From Endozoicomonas arenosclerae (GTDB lineage Bacteria > Pseudomonadota > Gammaproteobacteria > Pseudomonadales > Endozoicomonadaceae), in NCBI RefSeq assembly GCF_001562015.1, contig NZ_LASA01000088.1, forward strand, positions 1 to 51,238: DNA of 51,238 nt. The letters run 5' to 3'. Below, one piece after another: positions 40,459-48,673 of this stretch (position 1 is its first letter; the number at the start of each line of letters is the position of its first letter). Below the pieces are notes generated by a model that was not told the origin of the DNA, did no database searches, and saw only the letters and a program-made list of their open reading frames with translations. A program made the translations under genes and the position numbers.

Positions 40459-41661
40459 TTAAACGACTTCAAACAATCCCGCAGCACCCATACCACCACC
40501 AATGCACATGGTGACGACTACATACTTCACACCGCGACGCTTACCTTCCAGCAGCGCGTGACCCACCATACGGGCACCGGACATACCGAATGGGTGACCG
40601 ATGGAAATAGCACCACCATTGACGTTCAGGTTTTCATTGGGAATACCCAGCTTGTCCTGGCAGTACAGAACCTGGGAAGCAAACGCTTCGTTCAGCTCCC
40701 AAAGACCAATGTCGTCCATTTTCAAACCATTACGCTTCAGCAGCTTGGGAATGGCAAACACAGGACCAATACCCATTTCATCGGCACTGCACCCGGATAC
40801 CGCCAGACCACGGTAGATACCCAGAGGATCAAGCCCTTTCTGCTCGGCCAGAGTACTGCTCATCAGAACCGAAGCAGATGCACCGTCAGACAGCTGGGAA
40901 GCATTACCCGCAGTGATGAAACGACCTTCTTTCACCCACTGACCGTCTTTGAAGACTGGCTGCAGACCACTCAGGCTTTCAAGTGTTGCGCTGGGACGAT
41001 TACACTCATCAGCACCCAGAGTCACCTGCTCGAAGGTTGTCTCTTTGGTTTCCCTGTTGAACACCGCTTTCGTGGTGGTCATGGGAACAATTTCCTTGGC
41101 GAACAGACCGTCACGCTGAGCCTGGGCAGTGCGCATCTGACTCTGGTAACTGTATTCATCCTGAGCTTCACGGGAGATGCCATAGCGGTCAGCTACAATC
41201 TCACCGGTTTCAATCATAGGAATATAAGCCGTAGCGTCCTGCTCCAGCACCAGCTTTGACTGGTTACGGTAAACATTCTTGTGCTTGTTCTGAACCAGAG
41301 AAATAGACTCCAGACCACCGGCAACGGCCACATCAATCTCATCGCACATGATGCTTTTGGCTGCAGTGGCAATGGTCATGAGACCGGAAGAGCACTGACG
41401 CTCCATGGCCATACCGGAAACCGAATCTGGCAAACCACCGGCTACGGCACATAAACGACCAAGATTATACGATTGAGTACCCTGCTGGGCCGCAGCTCCC
41501 ATCAGTACATCGTCCACTTCGCCAGGCTCAATGCCCGCTCTTTCTACTGCTTCACGAACTACATGGCCACCCATAGCAGGTGCTTCGGTATCATTGAAAG
41601 CTCCACGAAAAGCTTTACCAATGGCGGTACGTGCGGTGGATACTATAACGGCTTCTTTCAT
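40459..41661 (-). CDS. Thiolase (acetyl-CoA acyltransferase), FadA5/FadA6-like
   Basis: Last step of beta-oxidation: thiolytic cleavage of a 3-oxoacyl-CoA. 400 residues. Nucleophile C90 (R-Q-C-S-S-G), the N-E-A-F-A-S motif, [11 protein letters not shown] (His) and the final C-I-G-G-G-M-G (Cys) are all present. AAGGAG precedes the ATG. It ends a three-gene operon with a MaoC hydratase and an SDR, which is a full set for a steroid side-chain or C/D-ring cycle. Whether it equals FadA5 or FadA6 needs phylogeny. Confidence 0.9.
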   Translation of the reverse strand: MKEAVIVSTARTAIGKAFRGAFNDTEAPAMGGHVVREAVERAGIEPGEVDDVLMGAAAQQGTQSYNLGRLCAVAGGLPDSVSGMAMERQCSSGLMTIATAAKSIMCDEIDVAVAGGLESISLVQNKHKNVYRNQSKLVLEQDATAYIPMIETGEIVADRYGISREAQDEYSYQSQMRTAQAQRDGLFAKEIVPMTTTKAVFNRETKETTFEQVTLGADECNRPSATLESLSGLQPVFKDGQWVKEGRFITAGNASQLSDGASASVLMSSTLAEQKGLDPLGIYRGLAVSGCSADEMGIGPVFAIPKLLKRNGLKMDDIGLWELNEAFASQVLYCQDKLGIPNENLNVNGGAISIGHPFGMSGARMVGHALLEGKRRGVKYVVVTMCIGGGMGAAGLFEVV

Positions 41662-41713
41662 ATCAGGCTCCTTGATCGCTTTTCGTTATTCTGGTTGGGT
41701 TATTCTGGCGTCT

Positions 41714-42187
41714 TTATTCTGGATAGTAGCGGGAGATGGTATCCACAACACAGGCGGGTCGGTCTTCACCTTCTACCTCGACTGTGACACGAACAGTGGA
41801 CTGGATACCGCCTTTCACTTCTTCCACCTGCACCAACTCTCCAACCCCGCGTACACGAGAACCGACTTTTACAGTATTGGGGAAGCGCACTTTATCGCAG
41901 CCATAGTTAACACCCATTTTTATCCCCTGGACATCAACAATGTCAGGCAGGAATAGATTGACCAGAGACAAGGTCAGGTAACCGTGAGCAATGCAGGCAC
42001 CAAAAGGTCCGTCTTTGGCTTTAACCGGATCAACATGAATCCACTGATGGTCGCCGGTAGCTTCTGCAAACAGATTGATCCGTTCCTGATCGATTTTCAG
42101 CCAGTCGCTGGTACCCAGTACTTCACCGACCTTGTCTTTCATGTCCAGGGGGGATTTGAATACGGTTGTCGCTTGTTTTTGGCTCAT
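41714..42187 (-). CDS. MaoC-like enoyl-CoA hydratase
   Basis: 157 residues, single hotdog domain. The catalytic pair D46 and H51 lies in A-T-G-D-H-Q-W-I-H-V-D-P, followed by G-A-C-I-A-H-G-Y-L-T-L-S-L, the (R)-hydratase signature. It hydrates 2-enoyl-CoA esters before the SDR and thiolase steps. It starts six bases after the SDR stop and ends 52 bp before the thiolase start. Confidence 0.9.
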   Translation of the reverse strand: MSQKQATTVFKSPLDMKDKVGEVLGTSDWLKIDQERINLFAEATGDHQWIHVDPVKAKDGPFGACIAHGYLTLSLVNLFLPDIVDVQGIKMGVNYGCDKVRFPNTVKVGSRVRGVGELVQVEEVKGGIQSTVRVTVEVEGEDRPACVVDTISRYYPE

Positions 42188-42192
42188 GACTG

Positions 42193-42975
42193 TTACGCCC
42201 TCTGACTGCTGGCTGAAATCACTTCACCGGCCAGATAAGAACTGTAATCACTGGCCAGGAACATCATAATGTTGGCGATTTCCCAGACTTCTGCGGCACG
42301 GCCGAAAGCTTCTCTGGAAGCCAGCTGATCCAACAGATCCTGAGGTGCAGACTTTTTAAGGAAGTCATGCAGTGCAATACTGGGGCTGACGGCATTGATG
42401 CGAATACCGTGTTCTGCCGCTTCAACCGCAGAACAACGAGTCAGCGCCATAACTCCGGCTTTGGCAGCAGCGTAGTGAGCCTGTTCTTTCTGGGCTCTCC
42501 AGCCAAGAACAGAAGCGTTGTTAACAATGGCTCCGGCCTTGCGCTCCATCATTTTTGGCAGCATGGCACGGGTCATACGCATGGTTCCGGTCAGAGTAAC
42601 GTCCAGAACACGGTTCCACTCTTTGTCTTCCATTTCCACCAGCAGCTTGGAACCACCCAGACCTGCGTTATTGATCAGGACATCCACACCGCCGAGCTGT
42701 TCTTCAGCCACACTCACCAGTGTCTGTACATCGTCTTCTACAGTAACATTGCAAACCTGGGTATAAACTTCTTCCAGCCCGGTTTCGTCCTTGATCTTTT
42801 CAGCCGCTTCTTTCAGACGACCATCGTGTATATCACTGATCATCAAAGCGCGGCAACCTTCTTCAGCCGCCTTGATAGCCGCGGCATAACCAATACCTGC
42901 ACCGGCGGCTGCAGTGATCAATACTGACTTGCCCGCCAGCAGATTGTGTCCTTTGACGTACTCAGGAATCAGCAT
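42193..42975 (-). CDS. SDR oxidoreductase, IpdF-like
   Basis: About 260 residues from ATG 42975, with AAAGGAG upstream; a longer version from 43056 is rejected. The cofactor loop is A-A-A-G-A-G-I-G, then I-N-N-A-G, N-N-A-S and H-Y-A-A-A-K. The opening V-K-G-H-N-L-L-A-G-K-S-V-L-I-T and final S-D-Y-S-S-Y-L-A-G-E-V-I-S resemble SDRs of the actinobacterial HIP (ring C/D) pathway such as IpdF, from memory. It is first in the operon with MaoC and thiolase, so it may oxidise a 3-hydroxyacyl-CoA. Confidence 0.85.
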   Translation of the reverse strand: MLIPEYVKGHNLLAGKSVLITAAAGAGIGYAAAIKAAEEGCRALMISDIHDGRLKEAAEKIKDETGLEEVYTQVCNVTVEDDVQTLVSVAEEQLGGVDVLINNAGLGGSKLLVEMEDKEWNRVLDVTLTGTMRMTRAMLPKMMERKAGAIVNNASVLGWRAQKEQAHYAAAKAGVMALTRCSAVEAAEHGIRINAVSPSIALHDFLKKSAPQDLLDQLASREAFGRAAEVWEIANIMMFLASDYSSYLAGEVISASSQRA

Positions 42976-43140
42976 CTGTGATCCACTCCTTTCATTATTC
43001 TTTTTTGGAAGGTAGCAGCGCTTTTTATCAGTCTCGTTTCCATACCATGCATGCAAACAAGACCTTTCAACAATTCCGCTCTACCTACTGTTTATTCTTA
43101 AACTGTTAACTGACCACTAGTACTGCCAAGCGTTAATGCT

Positions 43141-43226
43141 CATACATACTCCGTTCATCCTGAGCTTGTCGAAGGATTCTGGTAATGCACTTCAACAGGC
43201 TCAGTGCGAACGGTATGGGGTTTAGC
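43141..43226. repeat. REP/MITE-like palindromic repeat, copy 4
   Basis: CATACATACTCCGTTCATCC opens the element and GAACGGTATGGGG closes it. It is the reverse complement of copy 1's right half joined to copy 3's left half. It sits between two same-strand steroid operons, 22 bp from the stop of the acyl-CoA dehydrogenase gene. Confidence 0.8.
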
Positions 43227-43247
43227 GCTTAGCTGCACTAACACTCT

Positions 43248-44438
43248 CTACCGGCCTTTGGGTTCCTTGGGCATTCCCAGAGCACGCTCGGCAATGATGT
43301 TACGCTGAATTTCGTTAGTGCCACCGTAAATGGTGTCTGAGCGGGTAAACAGGTACATGGACTGGAGACGGTCCAGTTCATAAGGGCCTTCAGGCAGAAC
43401 TTCAGAGTCAGCACCCCGAACATCCATAGCCAGTTTGCCCAGATCGGAATGCCAGGTAGCCCAGTAAAGCTTGTAGATCATGGCTTCTTTCTGAAGGCTG
43501 CCACCCTGTGGACCGGAAAGCATTCTCAAAGAGTTGTAACGCATGATCCGCAGACCCATCCAGGCATCAGCAATGCGCTGTCGTATGGCCGGATCTTCAG
43601 CAGCGCCATTCTCTTTGGAAATGTTGATGACTTCATCCAGCTCATTCTGGAAGTGCATCTGCTGACCCAGGGTGGAAACACCGCGCTCAAAGCCCAGCAG
43701 CGCCATAGCGATCTTCCAGCCATCTCCTGGTTTGCCAACAATATTGGCAGCGTCGGTCACAGCATCGTCAAAGAAGACTTCGTTAAACTCGGAAGTACCC
43801 GTCAGCTGTTCAATAGGACGCACTTCGATATTGGGCTGGTCCATAGACACCAGCAGGAAAGAGAGCCCTTTGTGGCCCTGACTGCCCGGTTCGGTTCTGG
43901 CGATCACAAAACACCAGTCCGATTCATGAGCCAGCGAGGTCCAGACTTTCTGGCCATTGATGCGCCATTTGCCACTGGCTTCATCCAGAACCGCTTTGGT
44001 TTTTACGTTGGCCAGGTCAGAACCAGCGCTGGGCTCAGAGTAGCCCTGACACCAGTACTCAGTGCCATCAACAATACCGGGCAGGAATCTCTTTTTCTGT
44101 TCCTCGGTACCAAAGGCAATAATGGTAGGTCCTGCCAGACCTTCACCAATGTGCCCCATATGACCCGGACCACCCACACGGGCGTATTCTTCATGGAAGA
44201 TCACCTGCTGGTTGATGGACAGCCCGCGGCCACCGTATTCTTCTGGCCAGCCGGGACAGGTCCATCCTGCCTTGGCCATGTGCTGCTCCCAAACTTTTCT
44301 TTCTTCCGGGAACATATGTTCATCGCCAGGTCCACCCCGGTGGCGGAGCTGCTCGAATTCACCGGTCAGATTTTCTTTCAGCCAGGAGGCTATCTCTTCG
44401 CGAAACTGTTCGTCTTCAGAACTGAAGCTGATTTTCAT
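43248..44438 (-). CDS. Acyl-CoA dehydrogenase, steroid-type subunit 1
   Basis: 396 residues. FAD acyl-CoA dehydrogenase with Y-S-E-P-S-A-G-S-D-L-A, the K-V-W-T-S-L-A strand and F-T-R-S-D-T-I-Y-G-G-T-N-E-I-Q-R-N-I-I at the C-terminus. The N-terminal S-S-E-D-E-Q-F-R-E-E and the G-G-x-G-L-S motif are like FadE proteins of steroid catabolism, which act as heteromers of two different subunits. GGAGAGG precedes the ATG, 20 bp after the partner gene. Preferred substrate unknown. Confidence 0.88.
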   Translation of the reverse strand: MKISFSSEDEQFREEIASWLKENLTGEFEQLRHRGGPGDEHMFPEERKVWEQHMAKAGWTCPGWPEEYGGRGLSINQQVIFHEEYARVGGPGHMGHIGEGLAGPTIIAFGTEEQKKRFLPGIVDGTEYWCQGYSEPSAGSDLANVKTKAVLDEASGKWRINGQKVWTSLAHESDWCFVIARTEPGSQGHKGLSFLLVSMDQPNIEVRPIEQLTGTSEFNEVFFDDAVTDAANIVGKPGDGWKIAMALLGFERGVSTLGQQMHFQNELDEVINISKENGAAEDPAIRQRIADAWMGLRIMRYNSLRMLSGPQGGSLQKEAMIYKLYWATWHSDLGKLAMDVRGADSEVLPEGPYELDRLQSMYLFTRSDTIYGGTNEIQRNIIAERALGMPKEPKGR

Positions 44439-44458
44439 TGTTTATACCTCTCCAGAAC

Positions 44459-45610
44459 TTAGAGGATTGCCTGAGCAATCTTTTCGCGGTGATAGGCGCC
44501 ATTGCCCAGGAATGTTTCGGTAGACTTTGCCCGCTTGAAGTAAAGATGGGGGTCGTATTCCCAGGTAAAGCCAACACCACCATGAAGCTGGATGGATTCT
44601 GCGGCGCAGTGGAAAAAGGCGTCGGAGCAATAGGCTTTGGCCAAAGCAGAGGCAACGGGCAGTTCGTCTCCAACGACACCACCAAACACAGCTTCCTGAG
44701 CAACACAGGCTGCGTAATAGATTGCGGATCGAGAGCACTCAACTTGCAGCATCATATCCGCTGCACGATGTTTGATGGCCTGAAAGCTGGCAATGGTTCG
44801 GCCAAACTGAACGCGCTCCTGAGTGTATTCAACGGTCAGGTCCAGAGCCTGTCTTGCACCGCCGCACTGTTCAGCAGACACGGCAACGGCGGCCAACTGC
44901 AGGATTTTCTCAAGATCTGACCAGCCTTCACCGGCTTTGCCCAGCAAAGCGTCAGCACTGATAAACACATTATCGAGTGAAACTTCGGCCTGCTTGCGGG
45001 TCTGATCCATGGTCGGTGTCCATTTACGACTGACACCTTCGGAGTCCGCAGGCAGGGCAAACAGACTGATCCCTTGCTGACCCTGAGTATTTGGATTTCG
45101 GGCGGCAACAATTAAGAGACCGGAGGTATGACCATCGGGAACATATTTATAGGTACCCGAGAGCACGAAGCCTTCACCTTCTTCTGTAGCGATCACACCC
45201 ACAGAGTCAGCATCCCAACGATTACTGGAGGTATAAGCCAGAGTGGCAGTCAGACTGCCTTCTGCAATCTGTGGTAACCATTGTTGTTTCTGCTCTTCAT
45301 TACCGGCTACCAGCAAGGCATTAACACCCAGCCCAACGGTAGAGAAGAAAGGTGAGCAAAGCAGCCTGCGCCCCATCTCTTCCAGCAGTATGGTCAGCTC
45401 AACATAACCAAGCCCAAGACCACCATACTCTTCCGGAATGGTTAAAGCCTGCCAGTACATCTCTGAACAGATACGTTGCCACAATGCAGAATCAAAACCG
45501 GATTCAGTCACCATGGCGGACCGAACGGCTTCGGAAGTGGAAACGTCCTGAAGAAAACTTTCGGCTGAATCCCGGATCATTTCCTGTTCATCGGTGAAAG
45601 CGAACTCCAT
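44459..45610 (-). CDS. Acyl-CoA dehydrogenase, steroid-type subunit 2
   Basis: About 383 residues from ATG 45610 (MEFAFTDEQ, the common family start); an ATG at 45631 would add seven residues. It keeps the three-domain fold, R-V-Q-F-G-R-T-I-A-S-F-Q-A-I-K-H and G-G-V-G-F-T-W-E-Y-D-P-H-L-Y-F-K-R-A. The mid-domain F-S-x-x-x-A-G-S motif is degraded (T-S-S-N-R-W), as often in one subunit of the alpha2beta2 FadE enzymes. It is first in a two-gene operon with an operator box 84 bp upstream. Confidence 0.88.
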   Translation of the reverse strand: MEFAFTDEQEMIRDSAESFLQDVSTSEAVRSAMVTESGFDSALWQRICSEMYWQALTIPEEYGGLGLGYVELTILLEEMGRRLLCSPFFSTVGLGVNALLVAGNEEQKQQWLPQIAEGSLTATLAYTSSNRWDADSVGVIATEEGEGFVLSGTYKYVPDGHTSGLLIVAARNPNTQGQQGISLFALPADSEGVSRKWTPTMDQTRKQAEVSLDNVFISADALLGKAGEGWSDLEKILQLAAVAVSAEQCGGARQALDLTVEYTQERVQFGRTIASFQAIKHRAADMMLQVECSRSAIYYAACVAQEAVFGGVVGDELPVASALAKAYCSDAFFHCAAESIQLHGGVGFTWEYDPHLYFKRAKSTETFLGNGAYHREKIAQAIL

Positions 45611-45694
45611 CCCCAGCGACCCTCTTATCATTCTTGTTCAACGACTACACGCCGCGCATTGGGGCATACTGTGAATCGAATGGCGTTTTGGTTA

Positions 45695-45712
45695 ATCGTT
45701 CGAATGGACGAT
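45695..45712. promoter_or_regulatory. Candidate steroid-regulon operator box (acyl-CoA dehydrogenase operon)
   Basis: ATCGTT-CGAATG-GACGAT, with one T in place of C in the left arm. It lies in the divergent region between the acyl-CoA dehydrogenase operon and ycjX, 84 bp from the former and 136 bp from the latter. Confidence 0.55.
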
Positions 45713-45848
45713 TTCAGGGTGGTCACAACGTTGAGCACGCTCTCTTGTAGCGCCCATAACTCTTGCCATCTGGTGACCTGGCACTTGAAAAAAGACCTTC
45801 TCGACAGCACTATCTTTATAACAACAGGCGTACTGGCAGACCATCATA

Positions 45849-47279
45849 GTGCGAAGTCACTCAATTAAAGCGTCACTTAAAAATACTCGTAAAAAGGCCA
45901 AAGACCTGGCTGCAAACACAGCTGACTCTCTAGTTTCAGGTATGGACCGTTTACTGGACAGAAGAATCTGTCTGGGGATCACCGGATTCAGCGGCAGTGG
46001 TAAAACCACCATGATCACCAGTCTGATTCATCAGCTGCGCTACTACCCTGATGCCGCTTTGACAGCTCTGCCACCCGCACTGCAGGACCGTTTACTGGGT
46101 GTTGAGCTGTCTCCTCTAAGAGATTTGCCGCTGTTTCCCTATCAGGAAGGTGCTAATGCACTTGATCGCGAAACATGGCCCAGTGCCACCCGACAGGAGT
46201 CCGGTTGCCTGCTGGAAATCAAATACCGGGCTCGCAGCCATTTCATACCCGGAAAAAAGCCCGGTGTCGGCCGTCTGTTTCTGGAAATACACGATTACCC
46301 TGGCGAGTGGCTGCTGGACCTCCCTCTTCTGGAAATGAGCTATCTCGACTGGTGCCAGCAAAACCGGCAGCTCTCTTCTTCTCTGCTTGAAGATCCTTTT
46401 GTTCAAAAGCTTCAAACACTGAATCCACTTGAGCCCGTTGATGACTTTACTCTTAACGCTCTATGGCAGCAGCAGCTCGATTTTCTGAAACGCTGCCAGC
46501 AGCAGGGAATGAGCCTGATTCAACCCGGCAGGCTTCTGCATATTGCCCCTGACAGTCCTGAGAGTGCATTCCCCTTCATACCTCTGCCTACACTTTTGGA
46601 ACCGAGCGATGAAGAAAAAGCCAATGCGCCTGATAACGCCCTGTACAGAATCTGTGAGAAAAACTATCAACACTATCTGAACCAGTGGGTGAAACCTTTC
46701 TATAAAAACACGTTTCAACGTGTTGACCGCCAACTGGTGCTGATTGATGTACTCCGCAGTCTTAATCAGGGTCAAGAAGCTCTGGATAATCTGAGACTCT
46801 CTCTTACCCAGGTATTGCAGAGCTTTGAATACGGCAGCAACAGTCTGATCCGACGACTGATCCAACCCCGCGTTGACCGAATCGTGTTTGCCGCTAGCAA
46901 GATTGATCAGGTTTTACCGGATCAGCATGAACAGGTTCGTTCACTCACTGCCTCACTGGTGAGAGAGTCCCAACGTCAGGCCACCTTTAATGAAGTGGAT
47001 ATCCGCTGCGAAGCCATTGCCTCTGTCCGCTCCACATCTTATACCGACCATCAGGGGCAAAAAGTACTGAAAGGCAACACAGAAGACGGCCCCGGCCTTC
47101 TGATGCACCCACCCCTGCCGGAAAAATACCCTGACAGTGACTACTGGAAGAACAGTAAATCATGGCAACTCAGAAGACTGCTGCCACCCGGCGGGCTCGA
47201 TCTGCACAACGGCAGTCGTTTGCCCCATATCCGTCTGGACAGTGTTCTGAATGACCTGCTGGGAGATAAATTTTTATGA
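45849..47279 (+). CDS. ycjX: YcjX-like P-loop NTPase
   Basis: 476 residues. Walker A G-F-S-G-S-G-K-T at 46-53, then L-F-P-Y-Q-E-G, I-H-D-Y-P-G-E-W-L-L-D-L-P-L-L (Walker B region) and K-I-D-Q-V-L-P match the YcjX/DUF463 family, a dynamin-like GTPase linked to the phage-shock (Psp) regulon in E. coli. The GTG at 45849 gives a length close to E. coli YcjX (465), but no ribosome site is visible. The stop overlaps ycjF by four bases. Confidence 0.85.
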   Translation: MRSHSIKASLKNTRKKAKDLAANTADSLVSGMDRLLDRRICLGITGFSGSGKTTMITSLIHQLRYYPDAALTALPPALQDRLLGVELSPLRDLPLFPYQEGANALDRETWPSATRQESGCLLEIKYRARSHFIPGKKPGVGRLFLEIHDYPGEWLLDLPLLEMSYLDWCQQNRQLSSSLLEDPFVQKLQTLNPLEPVDDFTLNALWQQQLDFLKRCQQQGMSLIQPGRLLHIAPDSPESAFPFIPLPTLLEPSDEEKANAPDNALYRICEKNYQHYLNQWVKPFYKNTFQRVDRQLVLIDVLRSLNQGQEALDNLRLSLTQVLQSFEYGSNSLIRRLIQPRVDRIVFAASKIDQVLPDQHEQVRSLTASLVRESQRQATFNEVDIRCEAIASVRSTSYTDHQGQKVLKGNTEDGPGLLMHPPLPEKYPDSDYWKNSKSWQLRRLLPPGGLDLHNGSRLPHIRLDSVLNDLLGDKFL

Positions 47280-48292
47280 GCACCATTGACCCGTCTAAGC
47301 CTGCCCCTGAACAGAAAGATGATTACTTCATTCCCCTGGATCAGGAAATAAAACTGGAAACCCCTGATGCTCTCAGCGAAGAACGCGACCTGCCATTACT
47401 AAGTGATCCCTCACTTTCACTAAAACCTTTACGCTTTATCAGTCGTGCGGCTAAAGGGGTACTGGCGTTGGTAGCCATTCTGGCAACCTGGCAAACGGTG
47501 GAATTCTTCCACTTCCTTTATCAATCCCACTGGTCACTGGCGGCCATTTTTGGTGTTCTGGTGGCTGGATTAATAGCGGTATTGGGTAAAGCAGGCTGGG
47601 AATACTTTGGTTATCAGAAAGAATTTAAAGGCGTCGATCATCTGCAATCCGCCGCTGAAGGGATTTACCAAAGTCGCTCCAGTGGGAAAGCCAAAGGCTG
47701 GCTCAGCAGACTGAGACAACTTTACCAGAACAAGCCTCATCAGAATCTTCTTGATCAGTCACTGAGCAACCTTCCTGATTATGCGGATGATGCCGAAACG
47801 CTCAAACATGTTGATCAGCACTTGCTGACCCGACTGGATCAGCAGGCTCTGTCCAGAATAACAAAACACAGCCAGCAAACCGCTGTGATGGTGGCACTGA
47901 GTCCGGTCGCTATTCTGGATATGTTACTGTCCGGATGGCGCTGCCTGAAAATGCTGGACGAAATCTGTCAGGTATACGGCCTGCGCCCGTCCCTGCCAGC
48001 CCGCATCAAACTCTTGAAAATGATTCTGACCCAGATGGCTCTGGCCGGAGGCACTGACCTGATCACTGACCAGCTGGCAGACATGACTTCAAGCAAACTG
48101 ATCGGTACTGTCAGCACACAGGCTGCCACAGGTGTAGGGATTGGTTTATATACAGCTCGAATAGGTTTTTTGGCCATGGAACAATGCCGTCCAATTCCTT
48201 TTGTGGAAGGCAAACGACCGGGAATGGGCAATGTGGCCAGAGAGATAGCCGGTTCAATCAGAAAGTTATTCAGAAAAGACGATCAGGTCTGA
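47276..48292 (+). CDS. ycjF: YcjF-like membrane protein (DUF697)
   Basis: 338 residues. An acidic N-terminus is followed by two membrane segments (V-L-A-L-V-A-I-L-A-T-W and A-I-F-G-V-L-V-A-G-L-I-A-V-L, about residues 60-110). A C-terminal DUF697 region has A-L-S-P-V-A-I-L-D-M-L and G-I-G-L-Y-T-A-R-I-G. The order ycjX-ycjF with ATGA coupling is conserved in gammaproteobacteria. Neither pspF nor pspABC is in the window. Confidence 0.88.
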   Translation: MSTIDPSKPAPEQKDDYFIPLDQEIKLETPDALSEERDLPLLSDPSLSLKPLRFISRAAKGVLALVAILATWQTVEFFHFLYQSHWSLAAIFGVLVAGLIAVLGKAGWEYFGYQKEFKGVDHLQSAAEGIYQSRSSGKAKGWLSRLRQLYQNKPHQNLLDQSLSNLPDYADDAETLKHVDQHLLTRLDQQALSRITKHSQQTAVMVALSPVAILDMLLSGWRCLKMLDEICQVYGLRPSLPARIKLLKMILTQMALAGGTDLITDQLADMTSSKLIGTVSTQAATGVGIGLYTARIGFLAMEQCRPIPFVEGKRPGMGNVAREIAGSIRKLFRKDDQV

Positions 48293-48673
48293 TTATTTAC
48301 ACCGATCAGAAGAACATTTTCCAGGCCAGCGCCCTTCTTTCTTCAAGCGGACCTTTGTCATCCAGTCATAGGTCCATTTCAGAAACTGTTTCAGACCGGG
48401 AAGGCTCATAAAACGTCCAAGCCATGACCATCGGGGTAACTCTTTAAGCAGGAGAGCGTAGCTGTCGATACTGGTATAAACCTGACCGCTATCGGTCATG
48501 GTGTGTAATTCCAGTAAGGCTTTTTGTGGGTCTATACCCCAGTCTTCCAGTACTTTCTCCTGACCTGTTATATCAAACCACTCAACCTCACTGCTGAAAC
48601 GGGCATTGCGCCAACGAGCTACTTCTTTGACACACAGAGGACAGAGGCCATCATACAGAACCCTTATTTTCAT
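48293..48673 (-). CDS. DCC-family (DUF393) thiol-disulfide oxidoreductase-like protein
   Basis: About 126 residues from ATG 48673, with AAAGGAGGTG upstream; a longer start at 48700 is rejected. The N-terminal V-L-Y-D-G-L-C-P-L-C (CxxC in the DCC motif) and T-S-I-D-S-Y-A-L-L-L-K are typical of the DCC family. A hydrophobic C-terminal half suggests membrane contact. It overlaps the 3' end of the kinase gene by 23 bp. Confidence 0.85.
   Translation of the reverse strand: MKIRVLYDGLCPLCVKEVARWRNARFSSEVEWFDITGQEKVLEDWGIDPQKALLELHTMTDSGQVYTSIDSYALLLKELPRWSWLGRFMSLPGLKQFLKWTYDWMTKVRLKKEGRWPGKCSSDRCK

Noticed and set aside
42976-43056. 27-residue N-terminal extension of the IpdF-like SDR
   Set aside because: It would translate across a good ribosome site and has no match to the SDR fold; ATG 42975 is preferred.
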